Positions 25,802 to 34,296 of a DNA stretch of 64,000 nucleotides are shown one piece after another. The position numbers and the translations under genes are program-made. Location of the stretch: positions 310,001-374,000 of the forward strand of contig NZ_RYZK01000004.1 of assembly GCF_003990645.1 (NCBI RefSeq), given 5' to 3'. Origin of the DNA: Shimia sediminis. GTDB taxonomy: Bacteria; Pseudomonadota; Alphaproteobacteria; Rhodobacterales; Rhodobacteraceae. How positions within the stretch are numbered: the first letter of the stretch is position 1; the number at the start of each line of letters is the position of its first letter. The notes below the pieces were generated by a model that was not told the origin of the DNA, searched no databases, and saw only the letters and a program-made list of their open reading frames with translations.

Positions 25802-26502
25802 CAGCGCCCCTCCCGTTCTGTCTGGGTCAGCCAGTGGATGGCAAAGTTCACCGCAATCGCCAGCCCGATCAGGATGAACCCCAGCGCCAAAGCCAATGCA
25901 AAATCACCCTTCGAGGTCTCCAGCGCAATCGCCGTGGTCAGCACCCGCGTCGCATGGTCGATATTGCCGCCCACGATCATGATCGCGCCAACCTCGCCAA
26001 TCGCCCGCCCAAACCCGGCCAATGACGCCGTCAAAAGCGCCCGCCGCCCATCCCACAGCAGTGCCTTCATGCGCTGCACATGGGTGGTGTTCATCGAGAT
26101 CAGCAGGTCATGATACTCCGTCCACAACTCGCGCAACGCCTGATGCGCGATTGACGCGATCAGCGGCACGATGATGATCACCTGCGCGATGATCATGGCG
26201 GTGGGCGTGAACAGCAATCCCATCACCCCGAACGGCCCCGAGCGGCTGAGCAGGATGTAAACGATCAACCCCACAACCACCGGCGGCAACCCCATCAGCG
26301 CGTTCAGCACCGCGATGGTCACCCGCCGCAGCCGGAACCGCCGCACCGCCAGAAGCGCGCCCAGAGGCAGCGCAATCACCGAGGCGATCACCAACGCCGA
26401 CAGCGTCACCTGCAGCGACCGCAGCGTGATCTCCACCAGATCGCCGTCCAGCGTCACAAGCAGGAAAAAAGCCTGGGACAACCCGTCCCACAAATCTCCC
26501 AT
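25798..26502 (-). CDS. tupB: Tungstate ABC transporter, permease
   Basis: 234 residues with about five membrane helices, for example LVIASVIALPLGALLAV, LMGLPPVVVGLIVYILL and TAMIIAQVIIIVPLIASIA. The EAA-like cytoplasmic loop is ALLTASLAGFGRAIGEVGAIMIVGG. It is the first gene of the operon. No tungsten- or molybdenum-enzyme gene is adjacent to reveal what the metal is for. Confidence 0.9.
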   Translation of the reverse strand: MGDLWDGLSQAFFLLVTLDGDLVEITLRSLQVTLSALVIASVIALPLGALLAVRRFRLRRVTIAVLNALMGLPPVVVGLIVYILLSRSGPFGVMGLLFTPTAMIIAQVIIIVPLIASIAHQALRELWTEYHDLLISMNTTHVQRMKALLWDGRRALLTASLAGFGRAIGEVGAIMIVGGNIDHATRVLTTAIALETSKGDFALALALGFILIGLAIAVNFAIHWLTQTEREGRW

Positions 26503-26652
26503 CCGGCCGCGTCCTTCTTGGTTGTTCGAAGGCGCAGACTACACGGCATACCACGCCATACCGTTAGAAAAACGACATTCGCCGGGACGATTGCGGGGAT
26601 TTGCGGCAAAGACAGCCGTTTTCAGACGCACCCGCCCCTCGCCACAGGGGGC

Positions 26653-26695
26653 CAAGCGATTTCGAAATCGCTTGCAAGCCGCTTACAAGCGGCTT
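26653..26695. repeat. Pair of palindromes between tupB and the COG0523 gene
   Basis: Arms CAAGCGATTTC/GAAATCGCTTG (26653-26674, TTCGAA centre, perfect) followed directly by AAGCCGCTT-AC-AAGCGGCTT (26676-26695). The second is almost identical to the fourth palindrome of the array at 24265, and the first shares the TTCGAA centre of that array. It lies just after the stop of the GTPase gene on the minus strand. Confidence 0.8.
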
Positions 26696-26701
26696 CCCCC
26701 G

Positions 26702-27634
26702 TCAAGCCTCGACACCCATCTGCGAGGCATCCTCCAGCAGGGCACAAAACCCCGCCGCATCAAACCCCGCGTCCTCGCCAATCCCGACAATCTGCGTGCG
26801 CTGCGGGCCGGGCCACGGCCCCAGCTTTTCAAAGGCAATGCGCGCACCAACCTTTTGAAAGCCGATACGCTCGTCCGGGTAATCGCTGCAAAACAACACG
26901 CCCTTGGCCCGGTAAACCGAGGTGGGCAAGGACTTGAGCAACGCCTTGTATTGGGCATAGGGCCGCGCCGTGTCCGAGGACCAGTTTGTACTGGTAAACC
27001 TCAGGCCGGGATTGCGCGCGGGCATCACGGCGCGCGCCTCGTTTGCGCGGTTCACATCCAGCAATATCTCTGCCGGCACCTTGCCGTCGATGGCCTCGAA
27101 CACCGGCTGATCCGGCAAAAGCCACTCGCGGCGCACCTTGGCAACCTCTGCCGCATCCGCCAGATCGGTCTTGGTCAACACGATAAGGTCCGCGGCCTCG
27201 ATCTGGCTCTGCACCAGATCCGCACTGTTTTCAGCCAGCGCGCCGGTGTTCGCCGCATCCACCAGCGTCACCACCGCGTCCAATCGCGCATGGGTGCGCA
27301 GCTGCGGATAGCCAAAGACCGCCGCAATCCGCCCCGGCTGTGATACACCGCTGGCTTCGATCAACAGGTACTCGGGCGGCTTGTCCGAGTGAAACAACTC
27401 TTGCAGCTGCACCACCAGATCACCCTGGATCGAGCAACACACACAGCCGTTGGACAGCTCCATCACCTCACGCTGGCGTTTGGCAATCAATTCGGCGTCG
27501 ATGTTCACCGCGCCGAAATCATTCACCAGAACGGTGATATTCAACCCATGATCGCCCTGTAAAATCTGGTTGATCAGCGTGGTTTTCCCCGCCCCGAGAA
27601 ACCCGGCGACAATCGTGACCGGCGTGCGCATCAC
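26702..27634 (-). CDS. G3E GTPase of the COG0523 (CobW-like) metallochaperone family
   Basis: 310 residues. Walker A GFLGAGKTT (11-19), the metal-binding CxCC motif NGCVCC (C64, C66, C67), the ESSGxSxP-type EASGVSQPG motif and TKTDLAD for guanine recognition. Members deliver zinc, cobalt or another metal to a client enzyme. Its start overlaps the stop of the amidohydrolase gene by four bases, so the two are translated together; the amidohydrolase is the obvious client. The C-terminal CobW domain is present (VYRAKGVLFCSDYPDE). Confidence 0.88.
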   Translation of the reverse strand: MMRTPVTIVAGFLGAGKTTLINQILQGDHGLNITVLVNDFGAVNIDAELIAKRQREVMELSNGCVCCSIQGDLVVQLQELFHSDKPPEYLLIEASGVSQPGRIAAVFGYPQLRTHARLDAVVTLVDAANTGALAENSADLVQSQIEAADLIVLTKTDLADAAEVAKVRREWLLPDQPVFEAIDGKVPAEILLDVNRANEARAVMPARNPGLRFTSTNWSSDTARPYAQYKALLKSLPTSVYRAKGVLFCSDYPDERIGFQKVGARIAFEKLGPWPGPQRTQIVGIGEDAGFDAAGFCALLEDASQMGVEA

Positions 27635-29370
27635 AGCTCCACCGGCCGGAAATTCGGTGCCTCTGCGGTGAAACGCGTCTCAAACGCGCTGCCGCTCATC
27701 CAGCCATTGGGGTCATGCACCACCTCACCGTCGATCATGGTCAGGCTGACCTCGGTCTTGTGCAATCGGCCCTTGGTATCGCCGTCAAAGGGATCCTGAT
27801 CCAGCACGATCATATCAGCTGTCTTGCCCATTTCGATCGAGCCTGACTGGTCTTCGATGCCCATCGACCACGCGCCGTTGATGGTCATCATTTGGATCGC
27901 CTCTTCCAGCGTGATCGGATGGCCCAGATTGCCTTCCATCTCGCCCCATGGGTTCTGACGCGTGGTCAGTGTTTCAAAGCCGATCCAGGGGTCAATGCTG
28001 CTCACGGGCCAGTCGGTGCCCATGACCGTCACCCCGCCTGCATCAATCACACCGCGCACATTGTAGGCCTCGGCCAGCCGTTCCCCGAACGAGCCCCGCG
28101 CGTTCAGGGTGAAGTTCGACGGGTACCAGCCCACCGGCGAGAATTCGGCAATCACGTCCAATTCGGCAAACCGCGCGAGGTTGGCCTCGTCCAACAGCGT
28201 CGAATGCGCGCATTGGTGGCGCATGCCCGGACCATTGCGACGGCGACACTCGGCCACCGCATCCAGGAAAATATCGGACGCGCCATCCCCGGTGCAATGC
28301 GCAATCACCCGGATACGCTTGCGGTCCATATCCGCCACCATATCGGCAATATGCTCGGGCGTGAGGTTCAGCGCCCCGCGCCAGTCTTTCTCATTCGGCC
28401 AGGGCGAAAGCAGGTATGAGGTGCGCGGCTCGGAGGTGCCGTCAAAATGGAACTTCACCGCATTGGCGTTGATCCGCGCCGAGCGATAGTAATGGCGCTC
28501 GCCCGCCAAGAGCTCCCAGCGACGCCGCACCGGGAAAATGTCATCCTGCCAGCTGATCGCCGCCTCGACCCGCACCGGCAGATTGCCTGCCAGATCGGCA
28601 ATCCGCAGCGCCTCAAGCCGTTGCTCGCAGACGTGCACGTATTTTGTCGCGACAACACCGCGCGATGACTGGAACCGCGCGCCCTCTTCATAGGCCCGCA
28701 CCAGCGCCTTGGTCGGCGGTGGCGGCATCGCGGCCATGATCAGCGCATAGGCCCCATCGACCAGAATGCCGTTCGGCTCGCCCGTGATGGTGTCGCGCAC
28801 GATATAGCCGTTGTTGGGGTCCTGCGACTCGGCGCTGACGCCCGCCAGCTCCAGCGCCTTCGAGTTCGCCATACAGCTGCCCCACATGCGATCCATGATC
28901 GCCACGGGACGGTCCGGGATAAAGCTGTCCAGCCATTCGCGCCCCGGCTCGATGCCTTCCTTGCGCAGGTTGTAATGCACGAAATGCTTGCCAAAGATCC
29001 ACCCGTCACCGGGATTCCGCTCGGCATAATCCAGGATAGCTGCCTTGACCTCGCTCGCCGAAGGCGTCTCCAGCCCCACATCCAGGTAATCCGAATACTT
29101 CGGCCCCAACGCCAGATCAGGGTGGGTGTGCATGTCATAAAGCCCCGGCATCGCAAAGGCGCCCTGCAAATCATGCACCTTGGTGTAGCTCTGGATCAGC
29201 GGCGCGATCTCTGCGTGGCTGCCCACGGCCATGAACCGCCCCCTCCGAATGGCCACGGCCTCGACCCAGGGGCGCTCCGGGTCCACGGTGTAAATCCGGC
29301 CATTGGTCAAAACCAACTCGGCCCCGGCCAATCCTTCCGGCGCGTTGGTTGAGTAATGCGTGCGTGTCAT
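27631..29370 (-). CDS. YtcJ/AepA-type metal-dependent amidohydrolase
   Basis: 579 residues from ATG 29370. The frame is open 35 codons further 5', but those run through AT-rich intergenic DNA. N-terminal small beta domain (LVLTNGRIYTVDPERPWVEA), then the strand-1 metal motif DMHTHPD, an AHCTGDGASD strand, QCAHSTLLD and the GTDWPVSS Asp. The closing TADMIVLDQDPF segment completes the beta sandwich. It hydrolyses an amide or related bond; substrate unknown. It is divergent from a GcvA-like LysR gene that probably controls it. Confidence 0.85.
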   Translation of the reverse strand: MTRTHYSTNAPEGLAGAELVLTNGRIYTVDPERPWVEAVAIRRGRFMAVGSHAEIAPLIQSYTKVHDLQGAFAMPGLYDMHTHPDLALGPKYSDYLDVGLETPSASEVKAAILDYAERNPGDGWIFGKHFVHYNLRKEGIEPGREWLDSFIPDRPVAIMDRMWGSCMANSKALELAGVSAESQDPNNGYIVRDTITGEPNGILVDGAYALIMAAMPPPPTKALVRAYEEGARFQSSRGVVATKYVHVCEQRLEALRIADLAGNLPVRVEAAISWQDDIFPVRRRWELLAGERHYYRSARINANAVKFHFDGTSEPRTSYLLSPWPNEKDWRGALNLTPEHIADMVADMDRKRIRVIAHCTGDGASDIFLDAVAECRRRNGPGMRHQCAHSTLLDEANLARFAELDVIAEFSPVGWYPSNFTLNARGSFGERLAEAYNVRGVIDAGGVTVMGTDWPVSSIDPWIGFETLTTRQNPWGEMEGNLGHPITLEEAIQMMTINGAWSMGIEDQSGSIEMGKTADMIVLDQDPFDGDTKGRLHKTEVSLTMIDGEVVHDPNGWMSGSAFETRFTAEAPNFRPVEL

Positions 29371-29492
29371 GTCAGCAGGTCCTGATTGGGGGGAGTCTTG
29401 GGGTCCACCCAGCTTAGCGCATATTTTTTCGTTGAAAATGGCGAATATTTCGCGCATTTGGTGAATTAATCTCAACCAACCCGCAGGTCATC
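29371..29492. promoter_or_regulatory. Divergent promoter region, amidohydrolase versus LysR
   Basis: 122 bases, AT-rich (ATATTTTTTCG and GAATATTTCGCGC). A LysR-type site is expected here because the regulator is divergent from the amidohydrolase. I cannot single out a T-N11-A box with confidence. Confidence 0.4.
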
Positions 29493-30395
29493 ATGCGCGT
29501 TAACAATCGCTGGGTATCCCTCAAGGCGCTCGAAACCTTCGAAGTCGCGGCCCGCCACCAGAACCTCTCTGCCGCCGCGGATGAGCTTGGCGTCACCCGC
29601 AGCGCCATCAGCCACCAGATCCGCAACCTCGAAGACACGCTCGACACGCAGCTGTTTGACCGCACCGGGCGGCGCATCGCCGTCTCGCGCGAGGCCCATG
29701 CCCTGCTCGCCCCGCTGCAAGGCGCCCTGCGTGACATCTCTTCCGCCCTGCGCACCCTTGACGAGCAACAGACCGAAGGCACGCTCACCGTCGCCATGCC
29801 GTCGTCCTTTATCACCCTGTGGCTGGCGCAACGCCTGTCCAACTTTCTCAACCTCCACCCCACCCTGCAATTCCGCCGCGCCCTCTGGCTGCCCGGCGCA
29901 CAACCGCTCGATCCGCAAACCCACATGGCCATCGTTTTCGAGGAAACCCACTTTCCCGGCTACCAGGTCACGCCCCTCATCGAATGCCAGATGTTCCCGG
30001 TCTGCGCCCCCGGCTACGAGGGCCTGCGCCAGACCCACGACGTGCGCGACCTGCAAAACAGCACACTCATCCACGACGATCAGGGCGAGGCCTGGTCCAA
30101 ATGGTTCATCGCCGCGGGTGTGCCGCAACTCGATGCCCGCCAGAACATCTATGCAGGCTCCAACCACGATGCCATCGCCATCGCCCGCTCGGGCCTCGGC
30201 TTTGCCATCTCCGACAACTACTACGCCCCCCAGACCTTTCTCAGCGGCGACCTGATCCAGCCTTTTTCCCGCAAACTCTCGGCCAAGGCCAATTACTACC
30301 TCGTCTCGCCCCCCCAAGAACGGCTAAGCGCCGCCGAGAAAGCGTTCCGGGATTGGCTGATGGAAGAGGTCGCGCTCTACGAACGGTTCGTCTAG
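29493..30395 (+). CDS. LysR-type regulator (GcvA-like)
   Basis: 300 residues. HTH at about 7-66 (VSLKALETFEVAARHQNLSAAADELGVTRSAISHQIRNLE), effector domain from about 92 (GTLTVAMPSSFITLWLAQRL), ending ALYERFV. It is divergent from the amidohydrolase-GTPase operon and likely regulates it. Its end overlaps the end of the next, convergent LysR gene by four bases. GcvA-type proteins respond to small acids or amines; the effector is unknown. Confidence 0.88.
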   Translation: MRVNNRWVSLKALETFEVAARHQNLSAAADELGVTRSAISHQIRNLEDTLDTQLFDRTGRRIAVSREAHALLAPLQGALRDISSALRTLDEQQTEGTLTVAMPSSFITLWLAQRLSNFLNLHPTLQFRRALWLPGAQPLDPQTHMAIVFEETHFPGYQVTPLIECQMFPVCAPGYEGLRQTHDVRDLQNSTLIHDDQGEAWSKWFIAAGVPQLDARQNIYAGSNHDAIAIARSGLGFAISDNYYAPQTFLSGDLIQPFSRKLSAKANYYLVSPPQERLSAAEKAFRDWLMEEVALYERFV

Positions 30396-31267
30396 TCGGT
30401 GAATATCCCCTCAAGCCAGGCCTCAAACAGCTGCTTGGCCGTGTCATTCACCTCTGGTGGTGACACCCCGACCAGATAGTGACTCTGCGCAATCGGCATC
30501 GGGTCTCCGACCTTGGCAATGGGCCGGCCTCGGGCGCGCGCATCATCTGCAAACCGCTCCAGCACCACGGCGCACCCCCCGCGGGCGGCGACAATGTCGA
30601 TGGCGGCAATCGTTGTGTCGACCGAATAAGGAAACCGCTGTTGCGCCACCTCAAGATCACAGGCGCTCAGATAGGCCTGCGTCATGTCCTCATAGCCCAA
30701 AATCTGCACCAGCGGTCCCTCTTGCAGCATGGCGACCGGGTCCTGATGCGCATTGCTGTCATGGGTGATCGGCACGATCCGCTCAGTGGAAATCTTCTTG
30801 TAGGACATGCCGGTCCAGCCGCCGCGCCCCAGCCGGATCTCGACGTCCACGTCCTCCGGCCCGATCGACTCGGCCCAGATGTTCGACACGATCCGCACCG
30901 CGATCCCCGGATGCGCCGTCACGAACTCTGGCAACCGATGCGTCAGCCACAACGACGCCGTCGAAATCGGAGCGCGCACCGTCAACACCTGTGTGCCATC
31001 CGCGCCAAACAGGCTCGCCGTGCTCAGTGCTATATCCCCGAGCGACCGACGCAACGAAAACGCATAGGCCTGCCCCACTTCGGTCAACGCCAGCTTGCGC
31101 GCCTTGCGCGTGAACAGCTTGCACCCCAACGCGGCCTCTAACGAGCGCACATGCAGGCTCAGCGCCGTCTGGGTCAGCCCCAGTTCATCCGCGCTCTGCG
31201 TGAAACTCAGATGCCGCGCCGCGCATTCGAAACTCCGAAGCCATACGAGGTTGGGCAGTTTGCTCAT
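30392..31267 (-). CDS. LysR-type regulator (GcvA-like), second copy
   Basis: 291 residues with HTH WLRSFECAARHLSFTQSADELGLTQTALSLHVRSLE and effector domain from about 90 (QVLTVRAPISTASLWLTHRL). It shares domain plan with the neighbour at 29493 but the two are diverged. It is divergent from the beta-hydroxyacid dehydrogenase gene at 31395, which is its likely target. Start at ATG 31267. Confidence 0.88.
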   Translation of the reverse strand: MSKLPNLVWLRSFECAARHLSFTQSADELGLTQTALSLHVRSLEAALGCKLFTRKARKLALTEVGQAYAFSLRRSLGDIALSTASLFGADGTQVLTVRAPISTASLWLTHRLPEFVTAHPGIAVRIVSNIWAESIGPEDVDVEIRLGRGGWTGMSYKKISTERIVPITHDSNAHQDPVAMLQEGPLVQILGYEDMTQAYLSACDLEVAQQRFPYSVDTTIAAIDIVAARGGCAVVLERFADDARARGRPIAKVGDPMPIAQSHYLVGVSPPEVNDTAKQLFEAWLEGIFTD

Positions 31268-31394
31268 GTATCACCAAAAATTTTTTGTGCTTTCCTGCCC
31301 TTTTACTCGTTTTACTTTCCACACGCCATGTCCCTATTCCTGTTCTTGAAACAACACTATCCGGCCAGATGTGGCCACGCTTGGGAGAATACAT
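31268..31394. promoter_or_regulatory. Divergent promoter region, LysR versus beta-hydroxyacid dehydrogenase
   Basis: 127 bases, T-rich in the first half. GGGAG at 31383-31387 is the ribosome-binding site of the dehydrogenase. No inverted repeat stands out. Confidence 0.4.
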
Positions 31395-32357
31395 ATGAAA
31401 GTTGGTTTCATCGGCCTCGGCAATGTCGGCCACAAACTGTCCGGATCGCTTTTGCGCAACGGCGTTGACCTCACCGTTCACGACCTGAACCCGGATCTGG
31501 TTGACGCCTTTGTCGCCAAGGGCGCAAAAAGGGCCGAAGGCCCCGCCCAGCTGATGCGCGACTGCGATGCCGTCATCACCTGCCTGCCCTCGCCCGCCGC
31601 CTCGGATGCGGTCATGCAGGAAATGCTGCCCGAGGTGACGACCGGCAAGATCTGGATGGAAATGTCGACCACGGACGAGGCCGAAGCCAAACGTCTGGGC
31701 GCCATGGTCATCGAACGCGGTGGTGCCGCTGTCGACTGCCCTGTCTCGGGCGGCTGTCACCGCGCCGACACCGGCAACATCTCGATCTTTGCGGGCTGTG
31801 ACCGCGCCACGTTTGAACGTATCCTGCCCTTCCTCACCACCATGGGTCGGCGCATCCTGCACACCGGCGACCTGGGCTCGGCCTCGGTCCTGAAGGTGCT
31901 GACCAACTACCTCGCCACCGTGCACCTTGCCGCCAATGCCGAGGCACTGGTGACCGCCGCCGCCGCGGGCATGGATCTCAACACCACCTACGAGGCGATC
32001 AAGATCTCTTCGGGCAACTCGTTCAGCCATGTCACCGAAAGCCAGGTCATCCTGAACGGCTCGCGCGATATCTCATTCACCATGGACCTCGTGAAAAAGG
32101 ACATTGGCCTGTTCCAGGAAATCGCAGACCGCAACAATGTGCCGCTGGAAATCAGCCCGCTGCTCATCGACATGTTCGATGACGGCATCAAGCGGTACGG
32201 CGACCGCGAGCTGTCGCCCAACATCATCAAGCGTCTGGAAGAGGCCACCGGGCTGGACATCCGCGCCCCCGGCTTCCCGCCGGAAATGACCGATGACGAA
32301 CCGGAAGAACCCGGCTACGAAGTCATCCCCCAAGGCTCGGCCCGCGCTGCCGAATAA
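31395..32357 (+). CDS. Beta-hydroxyacid dehydrogenase (3-hydroxyisobutyrate dehydrogenase-like)
   Basis: 320 residues. The Rossmann motif is G7-L-G9-N-V-G12. The substrate motif VDCPVSGGCHRADTGNISIF is intact, and the catalytic lysine lies in SVLKVLTNYL. A tail rich in Glu and Pro (MTDDEPEEPGYEVIPQG) extends the normal length of about 295. It oxidises a 3-hydroxy acid with NAD(P). ATG 31395 is supported by GGGAG; an earlier in-frame start lacks one. Confidence 0.87.
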   Translation: MKVGFIGLGNVGHKLSGSLLRNGVDLTVHDLNPDLVDAFVAKGAKRAEGPAQLMRDCDAVITCLPSPAASDAVMQEMLPEVTTGKIWMEMSTTDEAEAKRLGAMVIERGGAAVDCPVSGGCHRADTGNISIFAGCDRATFERILPFLTTMGRRILHTGDLGSASVLKVLTNYLATVHLAANAEALVTAAAAGMDLNTTYEAIKISSGNSFSHVTESQVILNGSRDISFTMDLVKKDIGLFQEIADRNNVPLEISPLLIDMFDDGIKRYGDRELSPNIIKRLEEATGLDIRAPGFPPEMTDDEPEEPGYEVIPQGSARAAE

Positions 32358-32736
32358 GACACTCTGGCGTCGGCGCGCAGGGCCGCGCGTCGACGCCAAA
32401 AATTAACCAAAAATTATGTACAACTTGGTTAAATCCCCGATTTTAGTTGGTACAAAATGGTCAAATGCCCCGGTAAATGTTGTACAACTTGGTTAAAACG
32501 GGTTTTCCGTCCCTCTTCGTTAAAATTGTACTAATGCCTGATCGGGGCGCGTCTGCACTCTGTTCTTGACGGATGGTCACAAGCGGGACAGAGTTTTCTC
32601 GCACGATCCGATGCGGATCAAAACTGGTTGTCAGGCTTTTTTGAAATGATGTGCACGCATCAGAAACCCATGCAATACCAGCCCCCTCCGGGAGGCTTCT
32701 GAGTCCATTTTTTCAATAAACTCAGGAGTCTATCCA
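32358..32736. other. 379-bp AT-rich gene-free interval upstream of choline sulfatase
   Basis: It holds a stem-loop (32365-32398, arms TGGCGTC/GACGCCA) after the dehydrogenase, the three-copy repeat described separately, an inverted half copy near 32521-32532, and near 32695-32725 arms CTGAGT and ACTCAG before the sulfatase ribosome-binding site (CTCAGGAG). No coding frame looks real. It is probably a long, regulated 5' region. Confidence 0.6.
32417..32512 (+). repeat. Three direct repeats at exact 32-bp period
   Basis: TGTACAACTTGGTTAAA occurs at 32417-32433 and again, identical over 17 bases, at 32481-32497. Midway, at 32449-32465, GGTACAAAATGGTCAAA matches 13 of 17. Offsets are 32 and 32. 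TTAACCAA at 32403-32410 is the reverse complement of the TTGGTTAA core. Units 1 and 2 also share a downstream AAAT-CCCCG stretch. The spacing of three helical turns suggests side-by-side protein binding; the bound protein is unknown. Confidence 0.8.
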
Positions 32737-34257
32737 ATGACACAACCCAATATCGTCATCATCATGGCCGACCAGCTCGCGCCACAATTCACCGGCGCTT
32801 ACGGCCATCCGGTTGTCCAGACCCCGCACATGTCTGCGCTGGCCCAGTCCGGCACCCGCTTTGATGCGGCTTATTGCAACTCCCCCCTCTGCGCCCCCTC
32901 CCGCTTTTCCTTCATGTCCGGTCAACAAGTCAGCCAAATCGCCGGCTACGACAACGGCGCCGAGTTCAAAGCGTCCATTCCAACCTTCGCGCACTACCTT
33001 CGCCAAATGGGCTATCGTACTTGTTTATCAGGGAAAATGCACTTTGTCGGCCCCGACCAGATGCACGGTTTCGAGGAACGACTGACCACCGACATCTACC
33101 CCTCCGACCACGCCTGGACCCCCGATTGGGAGCAACCCGACGAGCGTATCGACCACTGGTATCACAACATGGATGCGGTGCGTCAGGCGGGGCAAGCCAT
33201 GACCACTTTCCAGTATGAATACGACGAAGAGGTCACCTTTCTCGCCCGACGCCGCATCTTTGAATACGCCATGCAAAAGACTGGCCCTTTCGCCATGCTG
33301 GTCAGTTTGATCCACCCGCACGACCCTTATGTGGCGCGACCGGAGTTCTGGAATCTCTATGATTCCAAGGACATAGACATGCCCGCCACCGGCCCCATGG
33401 ATGACCCCCACACCCAGCGCCTGCGCGCCGGGATCGAGGCGGATCAGGCCGATCTCAGCGATGAGGACATCCGCAACGCGCGCCACGGCTACTATGCCAA
33501 CACCAGCTACTTTGACAGCAACGTCGGCCGGATCGTCCAAACCCTGAAAGAGGCTGATCTATTTGATAACACAATCATAATTGTCACCGCAGACCATGGC
33601 GACATGCTGGGCGAACGCGGTCTTTGGTACAAGATGAACTTCTTCGAACATTCCGCGCGCGTTCCGCTGATCATCTCCGGCCCCGGTGTTCAGCAGGGCA
33701 CGCAGGACGTGCCGGTCTCGCTGGTCGATCTCTTGCCGACCTTTGTCGACATTGCGTCGTCCGACGGCTCGCCTGCACCCGAGCTGGGCATGCCCATTGG
33801 CGGCGAAAGCCTCTGGCCGATGGCAACCGGCGCGGATGCGGGTGAACGTACTACTTACGGCGAATACTGCGCCGAGATGACGCCGCATCCCATGCTGATG
33901 ATCCGGCGTGGCGCGTACAAATACATCCATTGTGACGGCGATCCGGCGCAGCTGTTCAATGTCATCGAGGACCCGATGGAACGCAGCAACCTCGCCGATG
34001 ATCCGGCCCATGCCGAGATCGCGGCAAAGTTCGCCGCAGAAGCCGCCAACTACTGGGACGCTGACAAGGTTCGCGCGGATGTCATCGCCACCCAGAAGCA
34101 ACGCCGCGCGGTGCATGCTGCAATGATTAAGGGACAGTTAACAAGCTGGGATTATTCCCCGCCCCGCGATGCGGCAAACGAGTTTGTTCGCAACCATGTG
34201 TCGTGGGACGACGTGCTGCACCGGATGCAATATCCGGCCCCCGACAGCGGCCACTAA
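32737..34257 (+). CDS. betC: Choline-sulfatase
   Basis: 506 residues. The sulfatase signature C52-A-P-S-R56 has the cysteine that becomes formylglycine. N-terminal IVIIMADQLAPQ carries the first metal Asp, TADHGDMLGE the later pair. The block HFVGPDQMHGFEERLTTDIYP is characteristic of choline-sulfatases, and the C-terminal SWDYSPPRDAANEFVRNH tail is their tetramer arm. It releases choline from choline-O-sulfate. No betA, betB or betT gene is in view. It needs a formylglycine-generating enzyme encoded elsewhere. Confidence 0.9.
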   Translation: MTQPNIVIIMADQLAPQFTGAYGHPVVQTPHMSALAQSGTRFDAAYCNSPLCAPSRFSFMSGQQVSQIAGYDNGAEFKASIPTFAHYLRQMGYRTCLSGKMHFVGPDQMHGFEERLTTDIYPSDHAWTPDWEQPDERIDHWYHNMDAVRQAGQAMTTFQYEYDEEVTFLARRRIFEYAMQKTGPFAMLVSLIHPHDPYVARPEFWNLYDSKDIDMPATGPMDDPHTQRLRAGIEADQADLSDEDIRNARHGYYANTSYFDSNVGRIVQTLKEADLFDNTIIIVTADHGDMLGERGLWYKMNFFEHSARVPLIISGPGVQQGTQDVPVSLVDLLPTFVDIASSDGSPAPELGMPIGGESLWPMATGADAGERTTYGEYCAEMTPHPMLMIRRGAYKYIHCDGDPAQLFNVIEDPMERSNLADDPAHAEIAAKFAAEAANYWDADKVRADVIATQKQRRAVHAAMIKGQLTSWDYSPPRDAANEFVRNHVSWDDVLHRMQYPAPDSGH

Positions 34258-34269
34258 CCCTGTAAAACA

Positions 34270-34296
34270 AGGCCACTCCCACATTGGGGTTGGCCT
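34270..34296. terminator. Stem-loop between choline-sulfatase and the Lrp-type gene
   Basis: Arms AGGCCA and TGGCCT enclose inner CCC/GGG pairing; it sits between converging genes and touches the last base of the Lrp gene. Confidence 0.5.

Noticed and set aside
32417-32512. CRISPR array
   Set aside because: Only three imperfect repeats, units contiguous without unique spacers, and no cas genes; a regulatory repeat is more likely.
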